DNA of 64,000 bases from Synergistaceae bacterium (GTDB taxonomy: Bacteria > Synergistota > Synergistia > Synergistales > Aminobacteriaceae), in the NCBI GenBank assembly GCA_017405525.1, contig JAFRAH010000021.1, positions 1-64,000 of the forward strand. Direction: 5' to 3'. Positions within the stretch are counted from its first letter, which is position 1; the number at the start of each line of letters is the position of its first letter. The position numbers were made by a program, and so were the translations under genes. The notes beneath the pieces are model-generated. The model was not told the DNA's origin. It searched no databases and was given only the letters and a program-made list of their open reading frames with translations. This document shows, in pieces, positions 1 to 5,731 of the stretch.

Positions 1-2
1 CA

Positions 3-125
3 CCGTGGGCATCTCAGGTTGAGTGCGTCAGGGCGGTAATGTCGCTAGGACTCGCTGATGATGAGACGCGAAATATTCTGCACGACAACGCCGCAAGTCT
101 TCTAGGAAACCGTAAGACAGAATGA
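3..125 (+). CDS. C-terminal end of an amidohydrolase-family protein (partial)
   Basis: An open frame enters from the left edge and ends at a TGA at 123-125, giving about 40 residues. The tail reads VMSLGLADDETRNILHDNAA followed by SLLG. This matches the usual last helix of amidohydrolase-2 type TIM-barrel hydrolases, where a Leu-x-x-Glu...Ile-Leu-x-x-Asn-Ala-x-x-Leu-Leu-Gly pattern closes the domain. The start and metal-binding residues lie outside the window, so substrate cannot be judged. The family call is inferred from this short tail only. Confidence 0.5.
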   Translation, partial: PWASQVECVRAVMSLGLADDETRNILHDNAASLLGNRKTE

Positions 126-171
126 CATAACCAGCTCTAGAATTTTGTTGCATAGGAATGTTAAATACCTA

Positions 172-206
172 TTGACAGCCCCCCCCCCCCCCCATCATGG
201 TATTAT
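172..206 (+). promoter_or_regulatory. Promoter with 15-C spacer tract (candidate phase-variable promoter)
   Basis: A perfect -35 box TTGACA (172-177) and an extended -10 box TG-g-TATTAT (198-206) are separated by 23 bases, most of which is a run of 15 C. A usual spacer is 16-18 bases, so this copy is about 6 bases too long. Tract-length change would move the boxes in and out of register. The boxes are seen directly; switching is inferred by analogy with poly-C promoters such as Neisseria opc. Confidence 0.6.
179..193. repeat. Poly-C tract, 15 bases
   Basis: An uninterrupted run of 15 C lies inside the promoter spacer. It is the longest homopolymer in the window and is long enough for slipped-strand mispairing. 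Its exact length may also be uncertain for sequencing reasons. Confidence 0.95.
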
Positions 207-259
207 GCAAATACTTTCAATTCCACAAACTTGACACAAAAATGAATGGAGGGGAAAAA

Positions 260-403
260 ATGTTAGCATATCTAGGTGAGTTTGCCTCAGGATTTTGTTT
301 TATGTTTTTCTTTGCGGGTCTTTCCATGCCCGTGAAACAACGTCTGATAGCATCGTCAGTAGTCGGGCTTACAGTGTGCGGCGCATTCAACGCAATATTT
401 TAG
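260..403 (+). CDS. Small hydrophobic membrane peptide, 47 aa
   Basis: An ATG at 260 follows a strong GGAGGGG site by five bases and opens a 47-codon frame ending at TAG 401-403. The product has two hydrophobic segments (about residues 1-20, with FCFMFFFAG, and 29-47) separated by a short basic turn (PVKQR). A two-pass membrane hairpin is therefore likely. An upstream in-frame ATG at 197 lies inside the -10 box and cannot be the start. I do not recognise the family. The gene stands alone between its own promoter, which carries the 15-C tract, and a terminator shared with leuB. Possible roles include a membrane-stress or toxin-like peptide, but nothing in the sequence decides this. Confidence 0.55.
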   Translation: MLAYLGEFASGFCFMFFFAGLSMPVKQRLIASSVVGLTVCGAFNAIF

Positions 404-407
404 CGAC

Positions 408-459
408 AAAAAATACTCCCCTGACCGAAAAAGAACATGGCCGGGGGAGCTTTCTTTAT
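408..459. terminator. Bidirectional terminator between the small peptide gene and leuB
   Basis: CTCCCC (416-421) pairs with GGGGAG (444-449). A-rich sequence lies to the left (T-run for the minus strand, serving leuB) and TTTCTTT to the right (serving the plus-strand peptide gene). The loop contains CATGGCC. Confidence 0.65.
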
Positions 460-476
460 CCTTTTATCCCTTCAAC

Positions 477-1538
477 CTACAGCCTGGCGATTATCTCGTC
501 CTTCATTCCTGAGCCGGTGATTAATTTTGTGCCTTCCGTGAAAATATCTCCCGTCCTCAGCCCGGCCTTAAGGACCTCATCAACTGCACACTCTATCCTG
601 TCAGCCTCCTCAGTCATCCCGAACGACCACCTCAGCATCATAGCCCCGCAAAGTATCGTCCCAATGGGATTAGCCTTGTCCTGCCCGGCAATGTCGGGTG
701 CCGAACCGTGAATAGGCTCATAGAGTCCGCGGTTATTGTCGCCGAGTGATGCGCTGGGTATCATTCCGATTGAGCCCACTATCTGGCTTGCCTCGTCCGA
801 GAGAATATCACCGAACGTGTTTTCAGTTACGATAACGTCAAACTCAGACGGAACACGGATTAACTGCATTGAGGCGTTGTCCACGTAAAGGTGATTGAGC
901 GTAACTTCAGGGTATTCTTTCGCGACCTCCTCGACAATCTCGCGCCAAAGTCTCGACACAGTGAGTATATTGGCCTTGTCGATTGAGGTTACGATTTTCC
1001 GCCGACCCATCGCCATCTTGAACGCAACGTGTGCTATCCTCCTGATCTCGTGCTCGCTGTACTCCATGACATCACGCGCTGCCCTCTCGCCTTCGGGGGT
1101 CTTGAACGCCTCGTGCTTCCCGAAATATATTCCTCCTGTGAGCTCGCGGACAATGATGAAGTCAATTCCCTTCTCCGCAATGTCCTTCCTCAGCGGGCAG
1201 GCAGATGCTAACGGTGCAAAGATTTTAGCCGGCCTGATGTTCGCGAACACCTTCAAGCCCTTGCGCACTCCAAGAAGTCCGCGTTCCGGGCGGTTATCGG
1301 GGGGCTGGTTGTCCCACTTAGGGCCTCCTACTGCTCCGAGCAATGTTGCGTCTGCTTCCTGGCAGATTCTCAGGCTCTCAGCAGGAAGGGGCTCGCCGTA
1401 TTTGTCGATTGCGTTGCCTCCCATTGCCACGCTCTGGAACTCGAACTGACCGGGGGCTACCTTCTTGAGGACTTCGAGGGTTGCTCCTATGACTTCCGGG
1501 CCGATGCCGTCGCCGGGGATTACTGCTACTTTCTTCAT
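477..1538 (-). CDS. leuB: 3-isopropylmalate dehydrogenase
   Basis: This enzyme oxidatively decarboxylates 3-isopropylmalate with NAD+ in leucine biosynthesis. The 353-residue length is typical. The N-terminus reads VAVIPGDGIGPEV, the classic dehydrogenase opening. A substrate/metal region with VDNASMQLI is present, and the NAD-binding segment GSAPDIAGQDKANP sits near the C-terminus. The start MKKVAV was chosen over an ORF eight codons longer because GGAGG lies just upstream of it (about 1545-1555). leuC and leuD are about 7 kb away in a separate minus-strand operon, and leuA is not in the window. Confidence 0.95.
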   Translation of the reverse strand: MKKVAVIPGDGIGPEVIGATLEVLKKVAPGQFEFQSVAMGGNAIDKYGEPLPAESLRICQEADATLLGAVGGPKWDNQPPDNRPERGLLGVRKGLKVFANIRPAKIFAPLASACPLRKDIAEKGIDFIIVRELTGGIYFGKHEAFKTPEGERAARDVMEYSEHEIRRIAHVAFKMAMGRRKIVTSIDKANILTVSRLWREIVEEVAKEYPEVTLNHLYVDNASMQLIRVPSEFDVIVTENTFGDILSDEASQIVGSIGMIPSASLGDNNRGLYEPIHGSAPDIAGQDKANPIGTILCGAMMLRWSFGMTEEADRIECAVDEVLKAGLRTGDIFTEGTKLITGSGMKDEIIARL

Positions 1539-1566
1539 GTGATGATTCCTCCTTTGCGTCAACGTA

Positions 1567-1575
1567 ATATTAGCA
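1567..1575 (-). promoter_or_regulatory. Extended -10 promoter for leuB
   Basis: On the minus strand the sequence reads TG-c-TAATAT about 30 bases upstream of the leuB ATG. No convincing -35 box is seen at the usual distance. The same TGCTAATAT element occurs before ribA and the YitT-family gene. Confidence 0.5.
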
Positions 1576-1658
1576 CAGACTTTCAGCGTAGTATGATACG
1601 TAGATTAGCTGATGACAGTTCATTTTTTTTTACACTAATCGCGGAGGTGATACAGGCA

Positions 1659-1997
1659 ATGAGTCTCAAGTACAAGACGGACGCGCTTTTCCGGGCGGCA
1701 GGTTCACAGGACACAACCCCCCAAGACATGAAGAGCATGATTGTGGAGCTGGAGAATGACCGGGAATTTGCCGGCACTGGAGATTTGCGGACGGCCTTGC
1801 AGGGAGCGTTGCACATTGCGCTGATGCCGGGCAATGACGATGACTCGGAGCAGAAGCTGGGTGTGATTATGGTGATTGCTGAGACTGTAGCGGCGGATTG
1901 TGGCAAGGAGTATGTGCGCGATGTGATGAAGGCTGCTGTAGCCCGCGGGACTCCTGAAAGCCTCATCAACAAGATTCTTGAGGAATGGAGGAATTGA
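1659..1997 (+). CDS. Unknown 112-aa protein, first gene of the peptide-maturation cassette
   Basis: The start ATG at 1659 follows GCGGAGGTGA by a suitable distance; the frame extends further upstream but without a ribosome site. The product is soluble, helical-looking and acidic, with 112 residues and no signal peptide or membrane segment. The central part ALHIALMPGNDDDSEQKLGV and the C-terminal half suggest a small alpha-helical bundle. I do not recognise a family. Its stop is one base from the ATG of the first cysteine-rich peptide, so it is almost certainly co-transcribed with the two peptides and the radical SAM enzyme. It could be an accessory or immunity protein of that cassette; this is inference from position only. 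Confidence 0.75.
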   Translation: MSLKYKTDALFRAAGSQDTTPQDMKSMIVELENDREFAGTGDLRTALQGALHIALMPGNDDDSEQKLGVIMVIAETVAADCGKEYVRDVMKAAVARGTPESLINKILEEWRN

Positions 1998-1998
1998 C

Positions 1999-2145
1999 AT
2001 GCTGAGTTATGAGACGTTTTCGGGTTACGGAAGCATAACTGCTGACTGCGACCCTGACCCCTGCGGCCCGGATTATGGTGAAGACTGTATGCCGAACTGC
2101 TCGCCTACAGAAGACGGCAATGACTGCTGCCCGTGGGAGGACTAA
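1999..2145 (+). CDS. Cysteine-rich peptide A, candidate RiPP precursor (48 aa)
   Basis: A GGAGGAAT site precedes the ATG at 1999, and the frame ends at TAA 2143-2145. The N-terminus MLSYETFSGYGS is nearly identical to that of the next peptide and acts as a probable leader. The rest is an acidic core with six Cys at positions 17, 22, 30, 34, 43 and 44. Four Cys are followed by x-Pro (CDP, CGP, CMP, CSP), often then Asp or Asn; Cys44 is followed directly by Pro. No signal peptide is present. The downstream radical SAM/SPASM enzyme is the expected modifier, so thioether formation at the Cys residues is likely. Modification and function are inferred from leader/core layout and gene order. Confidence 0.75.
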   Translation: MLSYETFSGYGSITADCDPDPCGPDYGEDCMPNCSPTEDGNDCCPWED

Positions 2146-2157
2146 GGAGGAATAACG

Positions 2158-2316
2158 ATGTTGAGCTATGAAATGTTCTCAGGCTATGGAAGTATGTTGG
2201 ATGACTGCGACCCCGATTGCAGTCCAGGAGATGGCTGTGACCCTGATTTCCCCTGCAGACCTGATGATGACTGCACGCCGGACAGCGGTTGTTCGCCTGA
2301 CTACCTGCCGGAATAA
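2158..2316 (+). CDS. Cysteine-rich peptide B with C-x-P-D hexads, candidate RiPP precursor (52 aa)
   Basis: The ATG at 2158 follows AAGGAGGAAT. The leader MLSYEMFSGYGS is shared with peptide A. The core has six Cys at 17, 21, 27, 33, 39 and 45. From Cys21 onward the spacing is exactly six, and every Cys is followed by x-Pro; five of the six read C-x-P-D (CDPD, CDPD, CRPD, CTPD, CSPD), the exception being CSPG at Cys21. Such regularity suggests repeated identical cross-links installed by an iterative enzyme. In known ranthipeptides such as freyrasin the Cys sulfur joins the beta carbon of a nearby Asp, so the Asp three residues after each Cys is an attractive acceptor here (inference). The stop is two bases before the radical SAM start. 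Confidence 0.78.
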   Translation: MLSYEMFSGYGSMLDDCDPDCSPGDGCDPDFPCRPDDDCTPDSGCSPDYLPE

Positions 2317-2318
2317 CT

Positions 2319-3524
2319 GTGTACTGCCTGAATAGCAACGTCTACCTTGTACCCGGAAAAGTGAACGCGGCCTTCTATGACTTCAATCACGGAAGGCTCG
2401 TTCATATCAACCATGATGCCCGCAAATTGCTGCTCCGTGTTCTCGGCCATGATGACCCGCCGATGACTCACGAGGAGCGCGAATACCTAGACCGGCTCGA
2501 CTCACTCGGACTCCTCACGCACGAACACACCCCCCCTCATGAAATCTCGGAACTCCGCGAGAATCCCGCTGTCGATTTCGTCTGGGTTGAAGTTACGGCC
2601 TCCTGCAACCTTAAGTGTATTCACTGCTACAACGAGTCAGACTGCAATGCCGGAAGAGTCATGCCCTACGAGGATTTCTGTTACGTGATTGATGAGCTTG
2701 GCGCGTTCGGAGTCAGGAAGATCCAGCTCATTGGCGGCGAACCTCTCACGCTTGGCGGCGGCATAACACGATACCTCGATTACCTCAGCGGGAAATTCGA
2801 CTACATAGAAATCTTCACGAACGGAACGCTCCTCACCGAATCTCTCACGAGCTACCTGCGCGAAAACGGAATCCGAGTCGCCTTGTCTCTGTACTCGTAC
2901 GACGCTGGCCAGCACGACAGAGTCACGCAAGTCCCCGGCTCGTGGCAGAAGACGAACGCGGCAATACGGACTCTCAGGGACAACGGCATAACTTACGCGG
3001 TGAAGAATGTCCTGATGAAGGGAGTCTCACTCGGCGAGCGCAACACGGACTTGTACACGCTCAACCCGATGAAGGATGTCGTGAGGCTCACAGGCCGGGC
3101 TTCAGCGTCATTGCTCACACGGGAGCTAGCCCGCAAACGCCTCATCACACGCAAGAGTTTCCAGCGCAGACTCAGCCGAGGGTTCGTGAAAAGATGCCTC
3201 AGCGGCCATAACTGCTTCTCACGCAGGCTCTACATCGCCGCCGACCTCACCGTCTACCCCTGCGTAATGGAGCGCAGAATCTCACACGGAAACTTGCGCG
3301 GCCATCACCTGCCCGGCATCATCAATCCCCAAATCTCGGCCATGAACAAGGACGCTGTATCCGCCTGCCGTGAATGCGAGTTCCGTTACTGCTGCCACGA
3401 CTGCCGCCCCGACTCAAACGGAATGCCCATCGACTCCAAGCCCTGGTACTGCACGTATGACCCTCACGCCGGGAAATGGACTGACCCGGAGAAATTCCTT
3501 GACGCTCTGAACCTCTGCGGCTGA
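2319..3524 (+). CDS. Radical SAM/SPASM peptide maturase with N-terminal PqqD-like (RRE) region
   Basis: This 401-residue protein has three parts. Residues 1-70 resemble a PqqD-type RiPP recognition element that would bind the leader. Residues 90-270 form a radical SAM core with the cluster motif CNLKCIHC (Cys96, 100, 103) and the glycine-rich GGEPL at 139-143. A C-terminal SPASM-like region carries Cys293, 299, 315, 350, 353, 358, 359, 362 and 378 for auxiliary Fe-S clusters. The start is GTG, two bases after the stop of peptide B and with only a weak GGAA site, so translation is probably coupled. The likely role is to install thioether or similar links in peptides A and B. No peptidase or exporter is adjacent. 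A C7 run at 2530-2536 lies in the N-terminal third. Confidence 0.9.
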   Translation: MYCLNSNVYLVPGKVNAAFYDFNHGRLVHINHDARKLLLRVLGHDDPPMTHEEREYLDRLDSLGLLTHEHTPPHEISELRENPAVDFVWVEVTASCNLKCIHCYNESDCNAGRVMPYEDFCYVIDELGAFGVRKIQLIGGEPLTLGGGITRYLDYLSGKFDYIEIFTNGTLLTESLTSYLRENGIRVALSLYSYDAGQHDRVTQVPGSWQKTNAAIRTLRDNGITYAVKNVLMKGVSLGERNTDLYTLNPMKDVVRLTGRASASLLTRELARKRLITRKSFQRRLSRGFVKRCLSGHNCFSRRLYIAADLTVYPCVMERRISHGNLRGHHLPGIINPQISAMNKDAVSACRECEFRYCCHDCRPDSNGMPIDSKPWYCTYDPHAGKWTDPEKFLDALNLCG

Positions 3525-3535
3525 CACGGCCTGAC

Positions 3536-3544
3536 TGCTATAAT
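3536..3544 (+). promoter_or_regulatory. Extended -10 promoter for the phosphatase gene
   Basis: The sequence TG-c-TATAAT ends 31 bases before the TTG start. No good -35 box is visible. It lies just after the radical SAM stop, which suggests that the phosphatase and kinase form a separate transcription unit. Confidence 0.55.
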
Positions 3545-3575
3545 ACGTCATCACCGAAAAAGGAGTGATGAGTTC

Positions 3576-4445
3576 TTGAAGTACAGCGCAATAATTCTGT
3601 CGCTGATGATTTGCCTGCTGGGTTGCGGCGCGTCATGTGCTGAGACACAGAGCATTGGCCTTAAGACTGTCGGCAATGCCCGCGAGCTTGGAGGCTACAC
3701 TGTCTCAGATGGAAGGAAAATCAAGCATGGTGTCTTGTTGAGGACTGCGGCACTCTACGGAATCTCAAGCGAAGACGTAAAGCGGCTCACGGAGGACTAC
3801 AGGCTCTCAGTGATTACTGACCTCAGAATGAGCTTTGAGACTGCCCCCAAGCCTGACCCGGTTATTGACGGCGTGAAGTATGTCAGTCTCCATGTCATCA
3901 ACGAGGAACTGTTCACGGAGGAGGTCGAGAAGAAATTATCCGTTGAGGGCGGCGTTGTTGAGCGGCTGAAGTTTCTTGTCGACAGCGGGATTGTCTCCTA
4001 CGATATGTACGTGAACTTCCTCGCGAATGACTCAGGCAAGAAGGCTTATCGTGAGTTCTTCCGTGAGCTTGTTGACCTTCCGCCGGGACGCTCAATTCTC
4101 TTCCACTGCACACAGGGCAAAGACCGTACAGGCTGTGCGGCAATGCTGATACTTTCGGTGTTAGGTGCTGACGAAGACACCATCATGAAGGATTACCTGC
4201 TCACCAACGTCTTCAACGCAGAACGAATTGACGGCCAGCGCAAGATGCTCAAGTCCCACGGAGTGAAAGAGTCGGACATGGAGATATACATGCAGGTTCT
4301 CGACGAGGTCAACCCCAAAACAATGAATACCCTTCTTGCGTGGCTCAAGGAAAATTACGGCTCACCTGTAGGCTACATAGTTGAGGAGCTCGGAGTCAGC
4401 CCGGACGAAATCGAGCAGTTGAAGGCAAAATTTCTTGAGGAGTGA
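3576..4445 (+). CDS. Secreted (lipoprotein-like) tyrosine/lipid phosphatase
   Basis: The 289-residue product starts with TTG after AGGAG (3561-3565). The N-terminus has a hydrophobic signal ending LLGCGASC, compatible with a lipobox at Cys17 or a Sec signal. The mature part opens with NARELGGY, typical of the MptpB-like tyrosine phosphatase family. The catalytic P-loop HCTQGKDRTG gives the C-x5-R signature with the GKDR form seen in phosphatases acting on phosphotyrosine or phosphoinositides. It probably acts at the cell surface or periplasm on phosphorylated protein, lipid or sugar. The stop overlaps the ribosome-site region of the STAS-kinase gene, so the two are an operon. Confidence 0.85.
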   Translation: MKYSAIILSLMICLLGCGASCAETQSIGLKTVGNARELGGYTVSDGRKIKHGVLLRTAALYGISSEDVKRLTEDYRLSVITDLRMSFETAPKPDPVIDGVKYVSLHVINEELFTEEVEKKLSVEGGVVERLKFLVDSGIVSYDMYVNFLANDSGKKAYREFFRELVDLPPGRSILFHCTQGKDRTGCAAMLILSVLGADEDTIMKDYLLTNVFNAERIDGQRKMLKSHGVKESDMEIYMQVLDEVNPKTMNTLLAWLKENYGSPVGYIVEELGVSPDEIEQLKAKFLEE

Positions 4446-4450
4446 TGAAA

Positions 4451-5686
4451 ATGAAGGCAACGCTCAAAGATGACACACTGACGATATATCTTGAGGGACG
4501 TATCGACTCCAACAATGCCGCAGAGACAGAAGCCCGGCTCATTGAGGCAATCTCCGGGAATCCCACAGCCTCCAAAATCCAGATTGACGCGGGCAAGCTC
4601 ACCTACATATCATCCGCAGGTCTCCGTGTTCTCCTGAAGGCTCGCAAGAAGACAGGCAGCCCCCTTTCTGTTCTGAATGTCTCAAGCGAAGTCTACGATA
4701 TATTCAGCGTAACGGGTTTCACGGAACTTCTTGACGTTCACAGGAAGATGCGCGAGGTCTCCGTTGAGGGCTGTGAAGTCATAGGCGAGGGTGCGAACGG
4801 AAAAGTTTACCGCCTCACTAAGGATGAGATGATCAAAGTCTTCAAGCACAATGTCCCACTTGAGACGGTCGAGGCAGAAAGAGAGGCAAGCCGCAAAGCC
4901 TTCCTGTTGGGTGTGCCGTGCGCAATTTCGTTTGACACTGTGAAATGCGGTGAGAGCTACGGGACAATCTACGAGATGTTCAACGCCGGAACAGTAAGCG
5001 AGCGTATCACAACTGACCCTTCAAGACTGCCTGAGCTTGCGGGGTCATCTGCACGTCTACTGAGACAGCTTCACGGAATCGAGATACCCGACGGACAAAT
5101 GCCCAAGGCTTCAGACTTCCTTCACGCCACAATCGACAAAATAGCCGGGTACTTCACGCCCGACGAAATCACGTTGATGCACGGCCTCTATAACGCAATC
5201 CCGGAAGGCAACCGCTTCGTACACAACGACTACCACGCAAAGAACATAATGGAGTCCAACGATGAACTGATGCTCATTGACCTTGGGGACGCTGGAGCGG
5301 GCAACCCTGTGATTGACCTCATTCACTGCTACATGGTCTACAAGACAATAGCCGACGAGATGAGCCGCAAGACCGATGTGATAGCCAGCAACGCCAAAAC
5401 AGAGGCCGGAAATCCTGACGATGAGGTCAACGCATTCTTCGGGATTACTTTACGGCAGATGCGCGAGTTCTGGGGAATATTCATCGACACTTATTGTGAT
5501 GGCGACAAGGTGAAGACAGCTGGCCTTGAGGAGAGACTTGCGCCATATGCCAACTTCATGCACATGACACTCTCGATGTCGCACCCGTTACTGCCGGAGG
5601 AATACCGAAAGCCATACGCCGACAGGTTACGCGGTGAAGTCCTGACGCGATATGATGAGCTTGTAAGTTACAGCTGGGAGATATGA
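4451..5686 (+). CDS. STAS domain fused to a choline-kinase/APH-like kinase
   Basis: Residues 1-100 form a STAS (anti-sigma-factor-antagonist-like) domain with a central ISSAGLRVLL segment that would carry the regulatory Ser. Residues 110-411 form a phosphotransferase of the aminoglycoside/choline kinase fold. It has a glycine-rich loop (GEGANGKVYRL), a lysine strand (MIKVFKH), a catalytic HNDYHAKNIM and a metal-binding LIDLGDAG. The kinase part resembles the TIGR02172 paralogous group. I chose ATG 4451 because GAGGAG sits eight bases upstream; in-frame GTG 4442 and ATG 4445 are too close to that site. It is a cytoplasmic kinase of unknown substrate, co-transcribed with an exported phosphatase. 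Confidence 0.85.
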   Translation: MKATLKDDTLTIYLEGRIDSNNAAETEARLIEAISGNPTASKIQIDAGKLTYISSAGLRVLLKARKKTGSPLSVLNVSSEVYDIFSVTGFTELLDVHRKMREVSVEGCEVIGEGANGKVYRLTKDEMIKVFKHNVPLETVEAEREASRKAFLLGVPCAISFDTVKCGESYGTIYEMFNAGTVSERITTDPSRLPELAGSSARLLRQLHGIEIPDGQMPKASDFLHATIDKIAGYFTPDEITLMHGLYNAIPEGNRFVHNDYHAKNIMESNDELMLIDLGDAGAGNPVIDLIHCYMVYKTIADEMSRKTDVIASNAKTEAGNPDDEVNAFFGITLRQMREFWGIFIDTYCDGDKVKTAGLEERLAPYANFMHMTLSMSHPLLPEEYRKPYADRLRGEVLTRYDELVSYSWEI

Positions 5687-5692
5687 GGCAAG

Positions 5693-5729
5693 GACTCCCC
5701 TGATGACTTGCACCGGGGGAGTCTTTTTT
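5693..5729 (+). terminator. Rho-independent terminator after the STAS-kinase gene
   Basis: GACTCCCC (5693-5700) pairs with GGGGAGTC (5716-5723), followed by six T. The sequence is nearly the same as the hairpins at 408-459 and 8454-8488. Confidence 0.8.
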
Positions 5730-5731
5730 CA

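Noticed and set aside
895-1449. A 184-codon plus-strand frame inside leuB
   Set aside because: It is fully antisense to a well-supported gene, with no ribosome site or recognisable protein pattern.
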